58,346 bases of DNA from positions 1 through 58,346 of IMG/VR virus record IMGVR_UViG_3300020477_000025. One strand, written 5' to 3'. The DNA is from a virus. Position numbers and translations under genes: made by a program. The notes below the pieces were generated by a model that was not told the origin of the DNA, searched no databases, and was given only the letters and a program-made list of their open reading frames with translations. Below, in pieces: positions 19,918 to 28,311 of this stretch (the first letter of the stretch is position 1; each line of letters opens with the position of its first letter).

Positions 19918-21495
19918 ATGCCACAATTTAAATTTGGCGAAAATGACATTTTTCGTAATGTTGTTAAGGCACATCCGAAATATACAGTTTCGATGTATCT
20001 TAATCAAATATACATAAATCGAAAAATTGAACAAGGCTTACAAGTTTTATCTGGTACCGTTTCGTTGTACGAAATGAACGTTGATCGTGGTACTGGCTCT
20101 AGTGCCAGCGACCGCGCCGCTGGCCTCTTCAAGTCTTCAATTTCAGCTTCGATTATAAAAGGTGAGAATTATTTACCAGTTGTTTTTAAAGATGTTGTTA
20201 AAACAGTAAAGGAATACAATGAATATAGTGCTGGTGATTCCATTTTACTTAAATATCCGCGCACTGCCTCAATTGATAGATTTTTGTTGATTGGAAGTTC
20301 GGGCAGCAATGCTCATCGCACAACAACCGGCGGCGATGGCAAGGGTGGCATCAACTTTCCATTTGATGGTTTTGAGGGCCACAGGCGGCCGGCAGGCAGT
20401 ACAATTGACCCCGCGGAATGTTTTTTTGCAACCGCCAGTTATGTTAAAAATTTAATAGCGCTGCGCAGTTCTTATAATCAATATAGGATTTTAAGCCCTT
20501 ATTTTGATTTTGATAAATATATACTCGTCTCTGGTGGTATGCCCCCTGTGCGTGGCTATAAAAACCAACAAGGCGAGCCAAAGCTTGAACTTATATATGA
20601 CCCACCCGGCTATAGCTTGGACGATGACTACGATGCAACTAAACCAAATTTTACATCATCAATCCCGAGGAACAAATATACAAATGTAATAGCTATACCG
20701 AAATTATTATACGGCGATGGTATTAAGAAAGGTTCCGTTGATTTAAAATTTTATTTTACTGGGACACTTGCCGCCAGAGCACAAGACGAACAAGAAAATG
20801 GAGTATTAATAGAGACTTATGCAGCAAATCCAAATCGAGATACTGGAAGTGTTGTAGGCACAGTCATGTATAGCGAGGGAATCATAATTCTTACATCTAG
20901 CGTACCTTTCCGGGGGACCAGTCAAGTTGATGGTTATCTGTGTCCTACTGGCTCAAGGGGCGATGACGACGGCGCACCCGGAGGCGGCTATGGCCACGCA
21001 GTTAGCGCAAGCTATATAACGGCTTCTTCGTGGGCCCACTTTGGCGCATATAAATCTTACGTAACGGCTTCAAACTCACATCACCTATCTTCAAGTTACG
21101 GCCCCTGTAGCTCTTCATACGAGATGTCTTTTAGGGGTACGACACATGTGCCAAATCTTACTATGTTGGCGCATGCTCCAAAAAATGAATTAAATTGGAG
21201 CAATAATCCGACTTATATAAGCAGCAGCAATAGAGTAGATGATAGTTGGACTAAAACAGTGGTTAAGCATACGGGGGCGTATGGGTATAAAGAGAGCGAA
21301 GAAATAGAAATTAAAAATACAGTATCAAGCTCACACCACTTTCATTCTGCTTCGAAGTTTAAGCCTCAAACCTTTATTTCTAAGATTGGTGTATACAATG
21401 AAGAGAAAAAACTTATTGCTGTAGTAAAAATGGCGAATCCGACACGAAAAACTAGTGAACAAGATTACACTTTTAAGTTAAAATTAGACTTATGA
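19918..21495 (+). CDS. Structural protein, paralogous C-terminus with previous gene, 525 aa
   Basis: It starts 11 bases downstream of the preceding gene behind an AGAGGAAGG ribosome site. The C-terminal region repeats landmarks of its neighbour: FRGTTHVPNLTML, KNELNWSNNPTYISSS, then IGVYNEEKKLIAVVKMANP and a final KLKLDL strand. About 40 extra residues, including a His/Ser-rich loop (SSSHHFHSAS), are inserted between them. The N-terminal part (FKFGENDIFRNVVKAHPKY) is different. The stop overlaps the next start (ATGA). Virion protein, probably tail-associated; no catalytic motif seen. Confidence 0.72.
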   Translation: MPQFKFGENDIFRNVVKAHPKYTVSMYLNQIYINRKIEQGLQVLSGTVSLYEMNVDRGTGSSASDRAAGLFKSSISASIIKGENYLPVVFKDVVKTVKEYNEYSAGDSILLKYPRTASIDRFLLIGSSGSNAHRTTTGGDGKGGINFPFDGFEGHRRPAGSTIDPAECFFATASYVKNLIALRSSYNQYRILSPYFDFDKYILVSGGMPPVRGYKNQQGEPKLELIYDPPGYSLDDDYDATKPNFTSSIPRNKYTNVIAIPKLLYGDGIKKGSVDLKFYFTGTLAARAQDEQENGVLIETYAANPNRDTGSVVGTVMYSEGIIILTSSVPFRGTSQVDGYLCPTGSRGDDDGAPGGGYGHAVSASYITASSWAHFGAYKSYVTASNSHHLSSSYGPCSSSYEMSFRGTTHVPNLTMLAHAPKNELNWSNNPTYISSSNRVDDSWTKTVVKHTGAYGYKESEEIEIKNTVSSSHHFHSASKFKPQTFISKIGVYNEEKKLIAVVKMANPTRKTSEQDYTFKLKLDL

Positions 21496-21998
21496 TATTA
21501 GGATTAGATGTGTCCACCAGCATTACCGGTGCGACAGTAATAGATAAGAAAGGTAATGTTTTGATGTGCGAGGCGTGGGACACTCGCAAGTTTAAAAATT
21601 TTTTTGATAAAGCTTCTGTTATAAGAAGCCGTCTGATGGATATACGCGTAGAGTTTCCCATTACTCACGTAGTAATTGAGCAGTCCCTTCAAATGTTTCG
21701 TGCCGGCTTTTCATCAGCCAAGACGCTTACGCTTCTTTCAAAATTTAATGGAGTGGTTAGTTGGTTGTGTTACAATACCTTTGGACTAGAACCAGAATAT
21801 GTTTCTGCGACAACAGCAAGAAAAAATGCTGGTATAAGTGTCAAACGAGGACAAAAAGCCAAAGAGATTGTTTTAGAACATGTTAAAAAGACAGTCCCCG
21901 GCTTTCGATATGAAGAGACGAAGGCTGGCAACCCTAGGCCCGGAACATATGATAGGGCAGACAGTATAATATTAGCTCTTTCTGTTTTACAAAACTAA
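21492..21998 (+). CDS. RuvC-like Holliday-junction resolvase/RNase H-fold nuclease
   Basis: 168 aa. The N-terminal strand GLDVSTSITGATVID carries the first acidic residue (Asp6), HVVIEQS the second (Glu63), and DRADSIILAL near the C-terminus the last pair (Asp154, Asp157). This is the acidic constellation and spacing of RuvC-type RNase H-fold nucleases, and the length matches the family. RuvC-like enzymes cut branched DNA with Mg2+. In T4 the comparable task of clearing branches before packaging is done by the unrelated endonuclease VII. The gene is translationally coupled (ATGA) to a structural gene, suggesting late expression and a role in preparing concatemers for the terminase. Substrate preference is inferred. 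Confidence 0.82.
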   Translation: MILGLDVSTSITGATVIDKKGNVLMCEAWDTRKFKNFFDKASVIRSRLMDIRVEFPITHVVIEQSLQMFRAGFSSAKTLTLLSKFNGVVSWLCYNTFGLEPEYVSATTARKNAGISVKRGQKAKEIVLEHVKKTVPGFRYEETKAGNPRPGTYDRADSIILALSVLQN

Positions 21999-22021
21999 TT
22001 AGGGAAAAGGAAAATACACCT

Positions 22022-22666
22022 ATGCATGAAAATTCTGATTTGTTAAAAAATATTATAAAAGAAGAAACACAACGAGAAGTGGGGCTTTTTTTAGTTGAAG
22101 AAAGATTTAAAGAATTAAAAGAGCAGGGCTTAACGAGAGAGCAGACTAATATAATTCTTATTAAAGAATTTGGCGTTGACGATGCATTAAATTGGCTTAA
22201 GAAGATGTGGGGCACCAAAGGCGGGCTCGCAGGCGCCGCCAAAGAGTCTGTAATCGAGGCCATCCTTGAATATCTTATAGGCGCCTTGGGCCTAAATCCA
22301 CGAGGCTGGCTAGCTGGCGTTTTAACAAAGGCAATCGCAAATATGACAATGGACGACTGGGAAGCTGTTATGGACGGCGATTGCAATAAAGTTGTGACGG
22401 TTATAGAGGAGGCGCTAACAGAGGAAATATTAGATAGGTTAATAAGAAGGCTTTCTTCTCGCCTAACCAGAGCACTAACTAAGTCGCTCGGCATCAGACC
22501 AGATAAAATAGATGACCTCCTTGGCAGAAGTTTGCGAAGGGTTGTGCGTAATATGTTAGCAAGATACTTGGTCGAAACTAAGATGCTTTCGGGATTAATT
22601 GAACAAGCTGCTGATTATATTTGTTCAATAGATATAGGCGAAATCGTCAGTGCAGCCCGGGCTTGA
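22022..22666 (+). CDS. Helical protein of unknown function with LKxIIxEE N-terminal motif
   Basis: 214 aa, preceded by AAGGAAAA at good spacing. No family recognised. Residues 8-15 read LKNIIKEE, matching at the same positions the N-termini of the proteins at 26859 and 35331; the I-K-E tripeptide fits a T4-type prohead-protease cleavage rule. The rest is strongly helical with Arg-rich amphipathic stretches (RRLSSRLTRALTKSLG, RRVVRNMLARYLVE), which could bind nucleic acid or membranes. A moderately hydrophobic central stretch (VIEAILEYLIGALG) is not a clear membrane span. The TGA stop lies inside the -35 element of the next promoter. An internal head protein is a hypothesis. Confidence 0.65.
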   Translation: MHENSDLLKNIIKEETQREVGLFLVEERFKELKEQGLTREQTNIILIKEFGVDDALNWLKKMWGTKGGLAGAAKESVIEAILEYLIGALGLNPRGWLAGVLTKAIANMTMDDWEAVMDGDCNKVVTVIEEALTEEILDRLIRRLSSRLTRALTKSLGIRPDKIDDLLGRSLRRVVRNMLARYLVETKMLSGLIEQAADYICSIDIGEIVSAARA

Positions 22667-22691
22667 CACAGTTATTTTTTTCTAGTAAAAT
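22663..22691 (+). promoter_or_regulatory. Near-consensus sigma-70 promoter for primase
   Basis: TTGACA (22663-22668) is separated by exactly 17 bases from TAAAAT (22686-22691), matching the bacterial housekeeping consensus except for one base of the -10. The -35 overlaps the stop codon of the upstream gene. The expected transcription start, about seven bases after the -10, coincides with the GTG start codon at 22698. The arrangement suggests early or middle transcription by host polymerase and a leaderless message. Confidence 0.6.
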
Positions 22692-22697
22692 ATATAC

Positions 22698-23639
22698 GTG
22701 TCTAAAACAAAACTCTTACAAGATTTGCTGGGTAGTGGATATCGTTCTGGAGAAGAACATCTTTTTGCTTGTCCATTTTGCAAACACTACAAAAAGAAGT
22801 TATCAATAAATCTAAAAAAGAATAAATTTAAATGTTGGGTGTGTGACACATCTGGCAACTCGCTTCTATATCTTTTTAAGAGATATGGGAACGTGCAACA
22901 ACTGACACAGTGGAAAAAGCTTAACAATATCACAGATTTTTCTGAGATTAATGACAAGTTAGAACATCTTTTTGATAAGCCGGAAAGTAAACCGCTTCCG
23001 AAATTAAATTTGCCAAAAGAATTTATTTCGTTAGCAAACAAGGATTTTTCATTAGCTCAAAAAGGCGCCAAATCATACTTGACTAAAAGAAGAATATCCA
23101 AATCAGACATTCTTTATTGGAAGATTGGGTATTGCCCCAAAGGCCAATATGGAGAGCGGTTGATTATCCCTTCTTTTGATTTGCGAGGAAATGTCAATTA
23201 TTTTATTGCGAGAGCATATAACGGCAACTGGAAAAAATATCTAAATCCAGAAGTTTCCAAGAACGAAATTATTTTTAATGAGCTATATGTTGATTTCAAA
23301 AAGCCGATAATTTTGGTTGAGGGTGTTTTCGACGCAGTTGTTGTTGGTGAAAATTCTATTCCAATTTTAGGCTCGACACTAAAAGAAAGTACTAGGTTGT
23401 TTCAGAAGATTATAAAAAACAACTCGACTGTCTATATGGCACTAGATCCAGACGCAACACGCAAAACAAATGCGATTATAGAAAAACTCTTGCGTTATGG
23501 GATAAAAGTGTATACAATAGATATAAGCGGATTTAAAGATGTCGGTGAAATGACAAAGGAAGAATTTAAAACGAGAAAGGAAGATGCCACAGAGGTGGGC
23601 GACACTTTGTCGTTGCTTTTAAACAATATTAATTTTTGA
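22698..23639 (+). CDS. DnaG-type DNA primase
   Basis: 313 aa with a GTG start. The N-terminal zinc-binding domain has C25-P-F-C28 and C46-W-V-C49. The central part resembles the DnaG catalytic core, and the Toprim motifs are visible: Glu208 in ILVEGVFDAVVV and Asp250/Asp252 in ALDPDA. The enzyme would make RNA primers for lagging-strand synthesis. It is short for DnaG (about 580 aa) and lacks an obvious C-terminal helicase-interaction domain. No ATG lies near the zinc domain and no Shine-Dalgarno precedes the GTG, but a sigma-70 promoter would place the transcript 5' end at the start codon. It is followed nine bases later by the nuclease-ATPase fusion. Confidence 0.85.
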   Translation: MSKTKLLQDLLGSGYRSGEEHLFACPFCKHYKKKLSINLKKNKFKCWVCDTSGNSLLYLFKRYGNVQQLTQWKKLNNITDFSEINDKLEHLFDKPESKPLPKLNLPKEFISLANKDFSLAQKGAKSYLTKRRISKSDILYWKIGYCPKGQYGERLIIPSFDLRGNVNYFIARAYNGNWKKYLNPEVSKNEIIFNELYVDFKKPIILVEGVFDAVVVGENSIPILGSTLKESTRLFQKIIKNNSTVYMALDPDATRKTNAIIEKLLRYGIKVYTIDISGFKDVGEMTKEEFKTRKEDATEVGDTLSLLLNNINF

Positions 23640-23648
23640 GGTTATTAT

Positions 23649-26600
23649 ATGAAGATAGCGCACATTAGCGATATTCATGTGCGAAACTACAAGTATCACT
23701 ATGAATATAGAAAAGTCTTTCAACAACTATTTGACAAGTTGGAAGAGATTAAACCAGACATTATTGTCAATACGGGAGACACAGCACACACCAAGTGTAA
23801 TCTGAGTCCAGAGTATTTTAACTTGACTTCGTGGCTGTTCACCAGCCTAGCGAAGATTGCCCCACTGCATATGATTTTGGGCAACCATGATTGCAATGTT
23901 AAGAACTCCAGCCGCCTTGATGCGATTACTCCGATTACTGAGGCGTTGGAAGATCCCAACATTCACTTTCACAAGTATACAAAAGAAGTAGATTTAGGAG
24001 AAGGCATTATACTCAATGTTCTTTCTATTCTTGATCAGGACAAGTGGACACCCCCATCAGATCCAGACAAGACCAATATTGCACTTTATCACGGCGCAGT
24101 TGCTGGTTCGAAGACGGACACTGGTTGGGTTATGGAACACGGCGAAATTGATCTAGAGTTTTTGGAGAACTTTGATTACGGCTTCTTGGGCGACATTCAC
24201 AGAACAAATCAGATCGTGGATGATCACGGCAAGGCCAGATACCCCGGTTCTCTCATTCAGCAGAACTTTGGAGAGTCGCTAAACAAGGGGTTTTTACTTT
24301 GGGATGTTAAAGATAAGGAAAATTATACTTGTGATTTTTATGAGCTTAAGAACCCAAAACCTTTCGTTACGATCAACTTAACTCCCAAGGGGAGAATACC
24401 TAAGTCAGCAAAGCCCCCAGAAGGCGCTAGGCTGCGTTTAGTTTCCTCAGACAACCAGAGCATCGAAATCTTCAGAAAAGCCGTGGATATCGCTAAGAAA
24501 CGCTTTAAACCAGAGTCTATTTCTTTCTTGAACCGCGCCCACGGTGGCGAGCGCATAAGTGTTGAAAAAGAGGTGGATTGTGTCATCCATGAAAACTTAC
24601 GCGACCAAAGTGTGCAAGAAAAGTTAATAGCAGAATACTTAAAGGAGTACAATGTTAATGAAGAAACTCTAAATGAAGTATATTCTCTTAATGGAAAATA
24701 TAATACCTTGGCAGAGTCCAATGAGGAAACCACCAGAAATGTGTCATGGAAAATCAAAAATTTCAAGTGGAATAATCTTTTCAACTATGGGGAAAACAAC
24801 GAGTTGGACTTTACTAAACTTTCTGGAACTGTCGGAATATTTGGTAAAAACTATAGTGGTAAATCTAGCGTCATCGATAGTTTACTCTACGCAATTTATA
24901 ATAATACTTCTAAAAATATTCGAAAGAATTACAACATTGTCAATGAGCACAAAGATCAAGGATCTGCAGTGGTGGAGATTGAGGCGGGTAATAAAACTTA
25001 CACGATTTCAAGGGAATCGAATAAGTACGTTAAGAAACTTAAAGGCGTCAGTACGAATGAAGCAAAAACCGATGTAGAATTTGCATGTACTGATAACGTT
25101 ATGAGCAGAACCTACAATCTTAACTCCACCGAAAGACACGGCACAGATAAAAATATTAAAAAGATGTTCGGAACACTAGAGGACTTTTTATTAACATCTA
25201 TGTCTTCTCAGCTTGGCTCTATGCAATTTATTAATGAAGGTTCAACAAGGCGCAAAGAGATCCTTGCTAAGTTTTTGGATTTGGAATTCTTTGAAAAGAA
25301 GTTCAAGTTGGCAAAAGATGAGTCCGCTGGCCTCAAGGGTGCTTTGCGCCGCTTAGAGGGACGAGAATATGATGAGGAAATCTCAACTGCCAAAAAGGAT
25401 TTGTTTTCTAACGAGGCAGACACTCTAAAGAAAAAGAGTGAGTGCGAAAAGATAAAAGAGAGCATTGAGAACACAAAGGGTGAGATCACAGGGCTACAAA
25501 AGAAAATTGAAGCAGTGCCTGCCGAACCAATTGATATTGTTGCCGTGCTTGCCGAACAAGAGGGCTTGAACACATCAAAAACAGACTTGGAGAGTATCAA
25601 TAAAGATTTAAAGCTTCGTATTAGGGATAACTCTAAATTCTTAAAATCAGCTAAAGACTTCTTGACGGAGTTCGATGTCGCCACTCTGCGAGAACGTATG
25701 AACGAAGAGGTAAAAAAACAAAAACAAGTCCAAGAGCTTACAGGCGACATCGCGCTGCAGCAGCAAACACTGCAGTCGTATAAAAAAGAACTAAAGAATT
25801 ACAGCAAACAAACTCTCATTTTACACGAAGTTCCATGTAGTGAACATTGCCCAATAAACAAATATATGGTCAGCGCTATGGCAGCGGAAAAGGAAGTTGA
25901 AGAGCAAGCACAAAAAATTGAAGATACAAAAAAAGAATTAAAAGAGAAAAAAGATATTAGGAACGAAGTCAATAAACAAATAATTTCTCTTGATATTCCA
26001 AAAACTCGCCTTCTCATTCAGAATTATGAAGAGTTGCTAAAGAAAAAAGAAACGGCCGAGAAGGACAATGCTGCGTGCGAGTTGGAGTTTCAAAAGAATA
26101 TTAACAAGATTTCAGAACATAAGACCGCCTTGGGCGAACTTGAGAGTAGGATTGAATTTTATAATAAAAATAAAGAAACAATTGAAAATTATAATGGTTT
26201 GCTAAAACAAAAAGTAAAGAAAGAGGCTACAGCTCAAAAATTGAAAGAAGCTTTAGCCGTGTGCGAAAATCAAATTTATGAATTGGCAGTGAAGCATGGC
26301 TCGCTCACCCAGAAGTTAGAGAATATTGAGAATGAAAAAGAAGAGTTGGCCAAACTACAAATGGAGTTTGCAGCAACAGATTTGTTTCTTCGCTGTATGC
26401 ATAGCAATGGCATTGCTTTTGATATCATCAATAAGGCACTTCCAGTTCTTAATGAGGAAATCTCAAAGGTGCTGGCCAACATTGTAAACTTTGAAGTTTA
26501 CTTTGAGAAGGATGGCAACAAACTTGACATTTTTATTCACCATCCGAAGCATGAGCCACGCCCACTTGAAAACGGCTCGGGGGCAGAAAAAACGCTAGCG

Positions 26601-26846
26601 GCAATTGCCATTAGGATTGCTTTGTTGAACATTAGTAATATGCCGAAGTGTAACCTAATTATATTAGATGAACCGGGTTCGGCTTTGGACGAAGAGCATC
26701 TTGAAAGCTTCACTCGCATTTTGGACATGCTAAAGAGTTATTTTGATATTGTGATACTAATTACTCACATAGAATCTTTAAAAGATACTGTTGATATGAC
26801 AATTGATATTACAAAGAAAGATAGTTTTGCATATGTAAATCAATAG
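23649..26846 (+). CDS. Fused SbcD (Mre11)-SbcC (Rad50) nuclease-ATPase
   Basis: 1,065 aa combining in one chain what are normally two proteins (T4 gp47 and gp46; E. coli SbcD and SbcC). Residues 1-340 or so are a Mre11-type calcineurin-fold nuclease: SDIH (Asp8, His10), GDTAH (Asp44), GNHD (Asn79, His80), YHGAVAGS and GDIH. A Rad50-type ATPase follows: Walker A GKNYSGKSS (399-407), a long Lys/Glu-rich coiled coil (about 560-900), a hook-like apex with Cys730 and Cys734 (CSEHC), an atypical signature region (NGSGAEKTLAAIAIRIAL) and Walker B LIILDEPGSALDEEH. The complex processes DNA ends in recombination-dependent replication. The hook is C-x3-C, not the usual C-x2-C. A GAGG ribosome site precedes ATG. 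Confidence 0.9.
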   Translation: MKIAHISDIHVRNYKYHYEYRKVFQQLFDKLEEIKPDIIVNTGDTAHTKCNLSPEYFNLTSWLFTSLAKIAPLHMILGNHDCNVKNSSRLDAITPITEALEDPNIHFHKYTKEVDLGEGIILNVLSILDQDKWTPPSDPDKTNIALYHGAVAGSKTDTGWVMEHGEIDLEFLENFDYGFLGDIHRTNQIVDDHGKARYPGSLIQQNFGESLNKGFLLWDVKDKENYTCDFYELKNPKPFVTINLTPKGRIPKSAKPPEGARLRLVSSDNQSIEIFRKAVDIAKKRFKPESISFLNRAHGGERISVEKEVDCVIHENLRDQSVQEKLIAEYLKEYNVNEETLNEVYSLNGKYNTLAESNEETTRNVSWKIKNFKWNNLFNYGENNELDFTKLSGTVGIFGKNYSGKSSVIDSLLYAIYNNTSKNIRKNYNIVNEHKDQGSAVVEIEAGNKTYTISRESNKYVKKLKGVSTNEAKTDVEFACTDNVMSRTYNLNSTERHGTDKNIKKMFGTLEDFLLTSMSSQLGSMQFINEGSTRRKEILAKFLDLEFFEKKFKLAKDESAGLKGALRRLEGREYDEEISTAKKDLFSNEADTLKKKSECEKIKESIENTKGEITGLQKKIEAVPAEPIDIVAVLAEQEGLNTSKTDLESINKDLKLRIRDNSKFLKSAKDFLTEFDVATLRERMNEEVKKQKQVQELTGDIALQQQTLQSYKKELKNYSKQTLILHEVPCSEHCPINKYMVSAMAAEKEVEEQAQKIEDTKKELKEKKDIRNEVNKQIISLDIPKTRLLIQNYEELLKKKETAEKDNAACELEFQKNINKISEHKTALGELESRIEFYNKNKETIENYNGLLKQKVKKEATAQKLKEALAVCENQIYELAVKHGSLTQKLENIENEKEELAKLQMEFAATDLFLRCMHSNGIAFDIINKALPVLNEEISKVLANIVNFEVYFEKDGNKLDIFIHHPKHEPRPLENGSGAEKTLAAIAIRIALLNISNMPKCNLIILDEPGSALDEEHLESFTRILDMLKSYFDIVILITHIESLKDTVDMTIDITKKDSFAYVNQ

Positions 26847-26858
26847 GGGAAAATAGAA

Positions 26859-27593
26859 ATGAAGATTACAGTTGGTCGTCTTAAAACAATTATAAATGAA
26901 GAGTTGGAACTTTTCCAAGAAAAACACTTAGAGCCGGGAGATCCGGGTCATGACAAGGATTATGAAGAAAAATACGGCGATATGGAAACTCATGAAGAGA
27001 TTCTTTCTAAGCTTGAAGATATTTTAAAAACTTGGGAAGAAAAAGAATATGATTCCGACAAGGATCGCTGGGAAGAATATTATAAAGATATCGAAGCGCT
27101 TGCCGGCGAATTCCGAGAAGAGTTGGGGGATGAACCTGAAGCTGATGATGGCGAGTCCGACGAAGAGCCAAAAAAGAACGATAGAGAAGTTATAACAGGC
27201 GAAAAAGCAAAGTCGTTAGAAGAAATAATTAAACAAGAAATTGAAAGCATGTTGGGCGAAGAAGAATCATACGAAGAACGATTTAAGCCTAAGCTAAGCG
27301 AATCAAAAGACCATCCCGGCAAGGTGTGTGAGGAAGCGCACCCCGATGCGTCACACGAGGAATATATAAAGTCTAAAAAGAAAAGCCCATCAGCCAAAGT
27401 TAAGCTTTCACCAAAACAAAAGAAAGAGATGGATACGGATAAAGATGGCGATATCGATAAAAAAGATATGAAAAACTTGAGAGATAAAAAGAAAAGTAAA
27501 GAGAAGCCAAAAGCTGAAGAAAAGAAAAAGCCAGCAGCAGATAAGCCAAAGAAAAAGTCTGGTTCTAAGGTTTCAAAGAACTTTCCATACTAG
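26859..27593 (+). CDS. Acidic/basic low-complexity protein with LKxIIxEE N-terminus and EF-hand-like loop
   Basis: 244 aa with AGGGGA upstream. The N-terminus MKITVGRLKTIINEEL closely matches that of the 69-aa protein at 35331 and carries I-N-E, a possible prohead-protease site after Glu14. Residues 15-160 are highly acidic (clusters such as EADDGESDEEPKKND). Near residue 195 a 12-residue loop, DTDKDGDIDKKD, fits EF-hand or dockerin-type calcium coordination (Asp at 1, 3, 5, Gly6, Ile8, Asp12). The C-terminus is Lys-rich, poly-basic and likely disordered. A DNA-associated internal head protein or scaffold-associated protein is plausible by analogy with T4 internal proteins. No enzyme motif is seen. 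Confidence 0.65.
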   Translation: MKITVGRLKTIINEELELFQEKHLEPGDPGHDKDYEEKYGDMETHEEILSKLEDILKTWEEKEYDSDKDRWEEYYKDIEALAGEFREELGDEPEADDGESDEEPKKNDREVITGEKAKSLEEIIKQEIESMLGEEESYEERFKPKLSESKDHPGKVCEEAHPDASHEEYIKSKKKSPSAKVKLSPKQKKEMDTDKDGDIDKKDMKNLRDKKKSKEKPKAEEKKKPAADKPKKKSGSKVSKNFPY

Positions 27594-27605
27594 TGAGGAT
27601 AAAAA

Positions 27606-27674
27606 ATGTGTGGGTGTGAAAATTGCAAATGTGAAAAACTCTGCGGCTGCTCTTGCTGCTGCGGAGATAAATAA
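27606..27674 (+). CDS. Putative Cys-rich (metallothionein-like) micropeptide, 22 aa
   Basis: A 22-codon frame starting with ATG at 27606 after TGAGGA at suitable spacing and ending in TAA at 27672-27674. It exactly fills the gap between the 244-aa gene and the next ribosome site. Nine of 22 residues are Cys (CGCENCKCEKLCGCSCCC), the density seen in metallothionein-type metal binders. No family assignment is possible at this length. The ribosome site and snug fit support translation; function (metal binding, redox, or none) is speculation. It could be a chance frame in the spacer. Confidence 0.45.
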   Translation: MCGCENCKCEKLCGCSCCCGDK

Positions 27675-27688
27675 CTACGGAGGGTAGA

Positions 27689-27883
27689 ATGGTGGCAGCA
27701 GCAAAAGCATTTATAGATCAAAATTTAGAGAGATTTATGTCAAAGAAACTTCTCGTTTGGCTAACTACAACGGGATTGCTCTTGGCAGAGAAGGTAGATT
27801 CAGAGCAGTGGATGATTATCGCCACAGCCTATGTCGGAACGCAAGGTTTCGTTGATGTAGTGGCTCGCTTCAAGGGCAAGTAA
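27689..27883 (+). CDS. Small membrane-associated protein, holin-like candidate
   Basis: 64 aa, preceded by a strong GGAGGGT ribosome site. A hydrophobic stretch, residues about 18-32 (SKKLLVWLTTTGLLLAEK), and a second moderately hydrophobic one, residues about 39-58 (WMIIATAYVGTQGFVDVVA), are separated by a short charged loop. The product ends with a basic tail. Size, two weak membrane segments and the overlap (TAATG) with an Rz-like gene are typical of holin-like or lysis-cassette proteins. Family not recognised with certainty; an accessory membrane protein is the alternative. Confidence 0.55.
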   Translation: MVAAAKAFIDQNLERFMSKKLLVWLTTTGLLLAEKVDSEQWMIIATAYVGTQGFVDVVARFKGK

Positions 27884-28311
27884 TGACTTGGCTAGCCGTT
27901 AAAGCATTTTTCAAAAAAGCTTGGGCGTGGGTTGTCAAGTACTGGCAATACTTCGCCCTTGCTTGTTATACGGTTGTCGTAGTTATTTTGCTGCGAGACA
28001 AGAAAAACGTTGATAACATCAAGTCTGCTTTCAAGGCTTCAAAAGAGTCTCACCAAAAAGAAGTTGAAGCAATCAACAGTGCTCATAAAGAAGAGTTGGT
28101 GAAGAGAGATAAAATTATTGAGGACTACAATAAAACACTAATGCAGCTTGATGAAGAGTATAAAAAACAAAAACTAGATTTAAAAGAGTGGGAAAAGAAA
28201 AAGGTTAAAAAAATTGTTGAAGAAACGCATAATGATCCAGAGGGCAGAACCGCAAAAATCGCTAGCGAGTTTGGTTTTGAATTGGTGACGATAGATGATA
28301 CGACTGATTAG
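27883..28311 (+). CDS. Rz-like i-spanin candidate
   Basis: 142 aa, starting one base into the previous stop (TAATG). A cytoplasmic N-terminus rich in Trp/Lys/Ala is followed by one membrane span (residues about 22-38, YFALACYTVVVVILL). A Lys/Glu-rich periplasmic coiled coil runs to about residue 110. This N-in, single-span, coiled-coil layout matches inner-membrane spanins (lambda Rz type), which fuse inner and outer membranes in the last lysis step of Gram-negative hosts. The next gene overlaps by 17 bases in another frame, as spanin pairs often do. Assignment rests on architecture, not sequence identity. Confidence 0.55.
   Translation: MTWLAVKAFFKKAWAWVVKYWQYFALACYTVVVVILLRDKKNVDNIKSAFKASKESHQKEVEAINSAHKEELVKRDKIIEDYNKTLMQLDEEYKKQKLDLKEWEKKKVKKIVEETHNDPEGRTAKIASEFGFELVTIDDTTD

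Noticed and set aside
21934-22494. 186-codon frame on the minus strand
   Set aside because: It is antisense to the RuvC-like and 214-aa genes, Ser/Leu-rich as expected of a shadow frame, and has no ribosome site or homologue-like motifs.
25208-25750. 180-codon minus-strand frame inside the SbcDC fusion
   Set aside because: The Ser/Phe/Leu-rich product mirrors the Lys/Glu-rich coiled coil on the other strand; no start signals.
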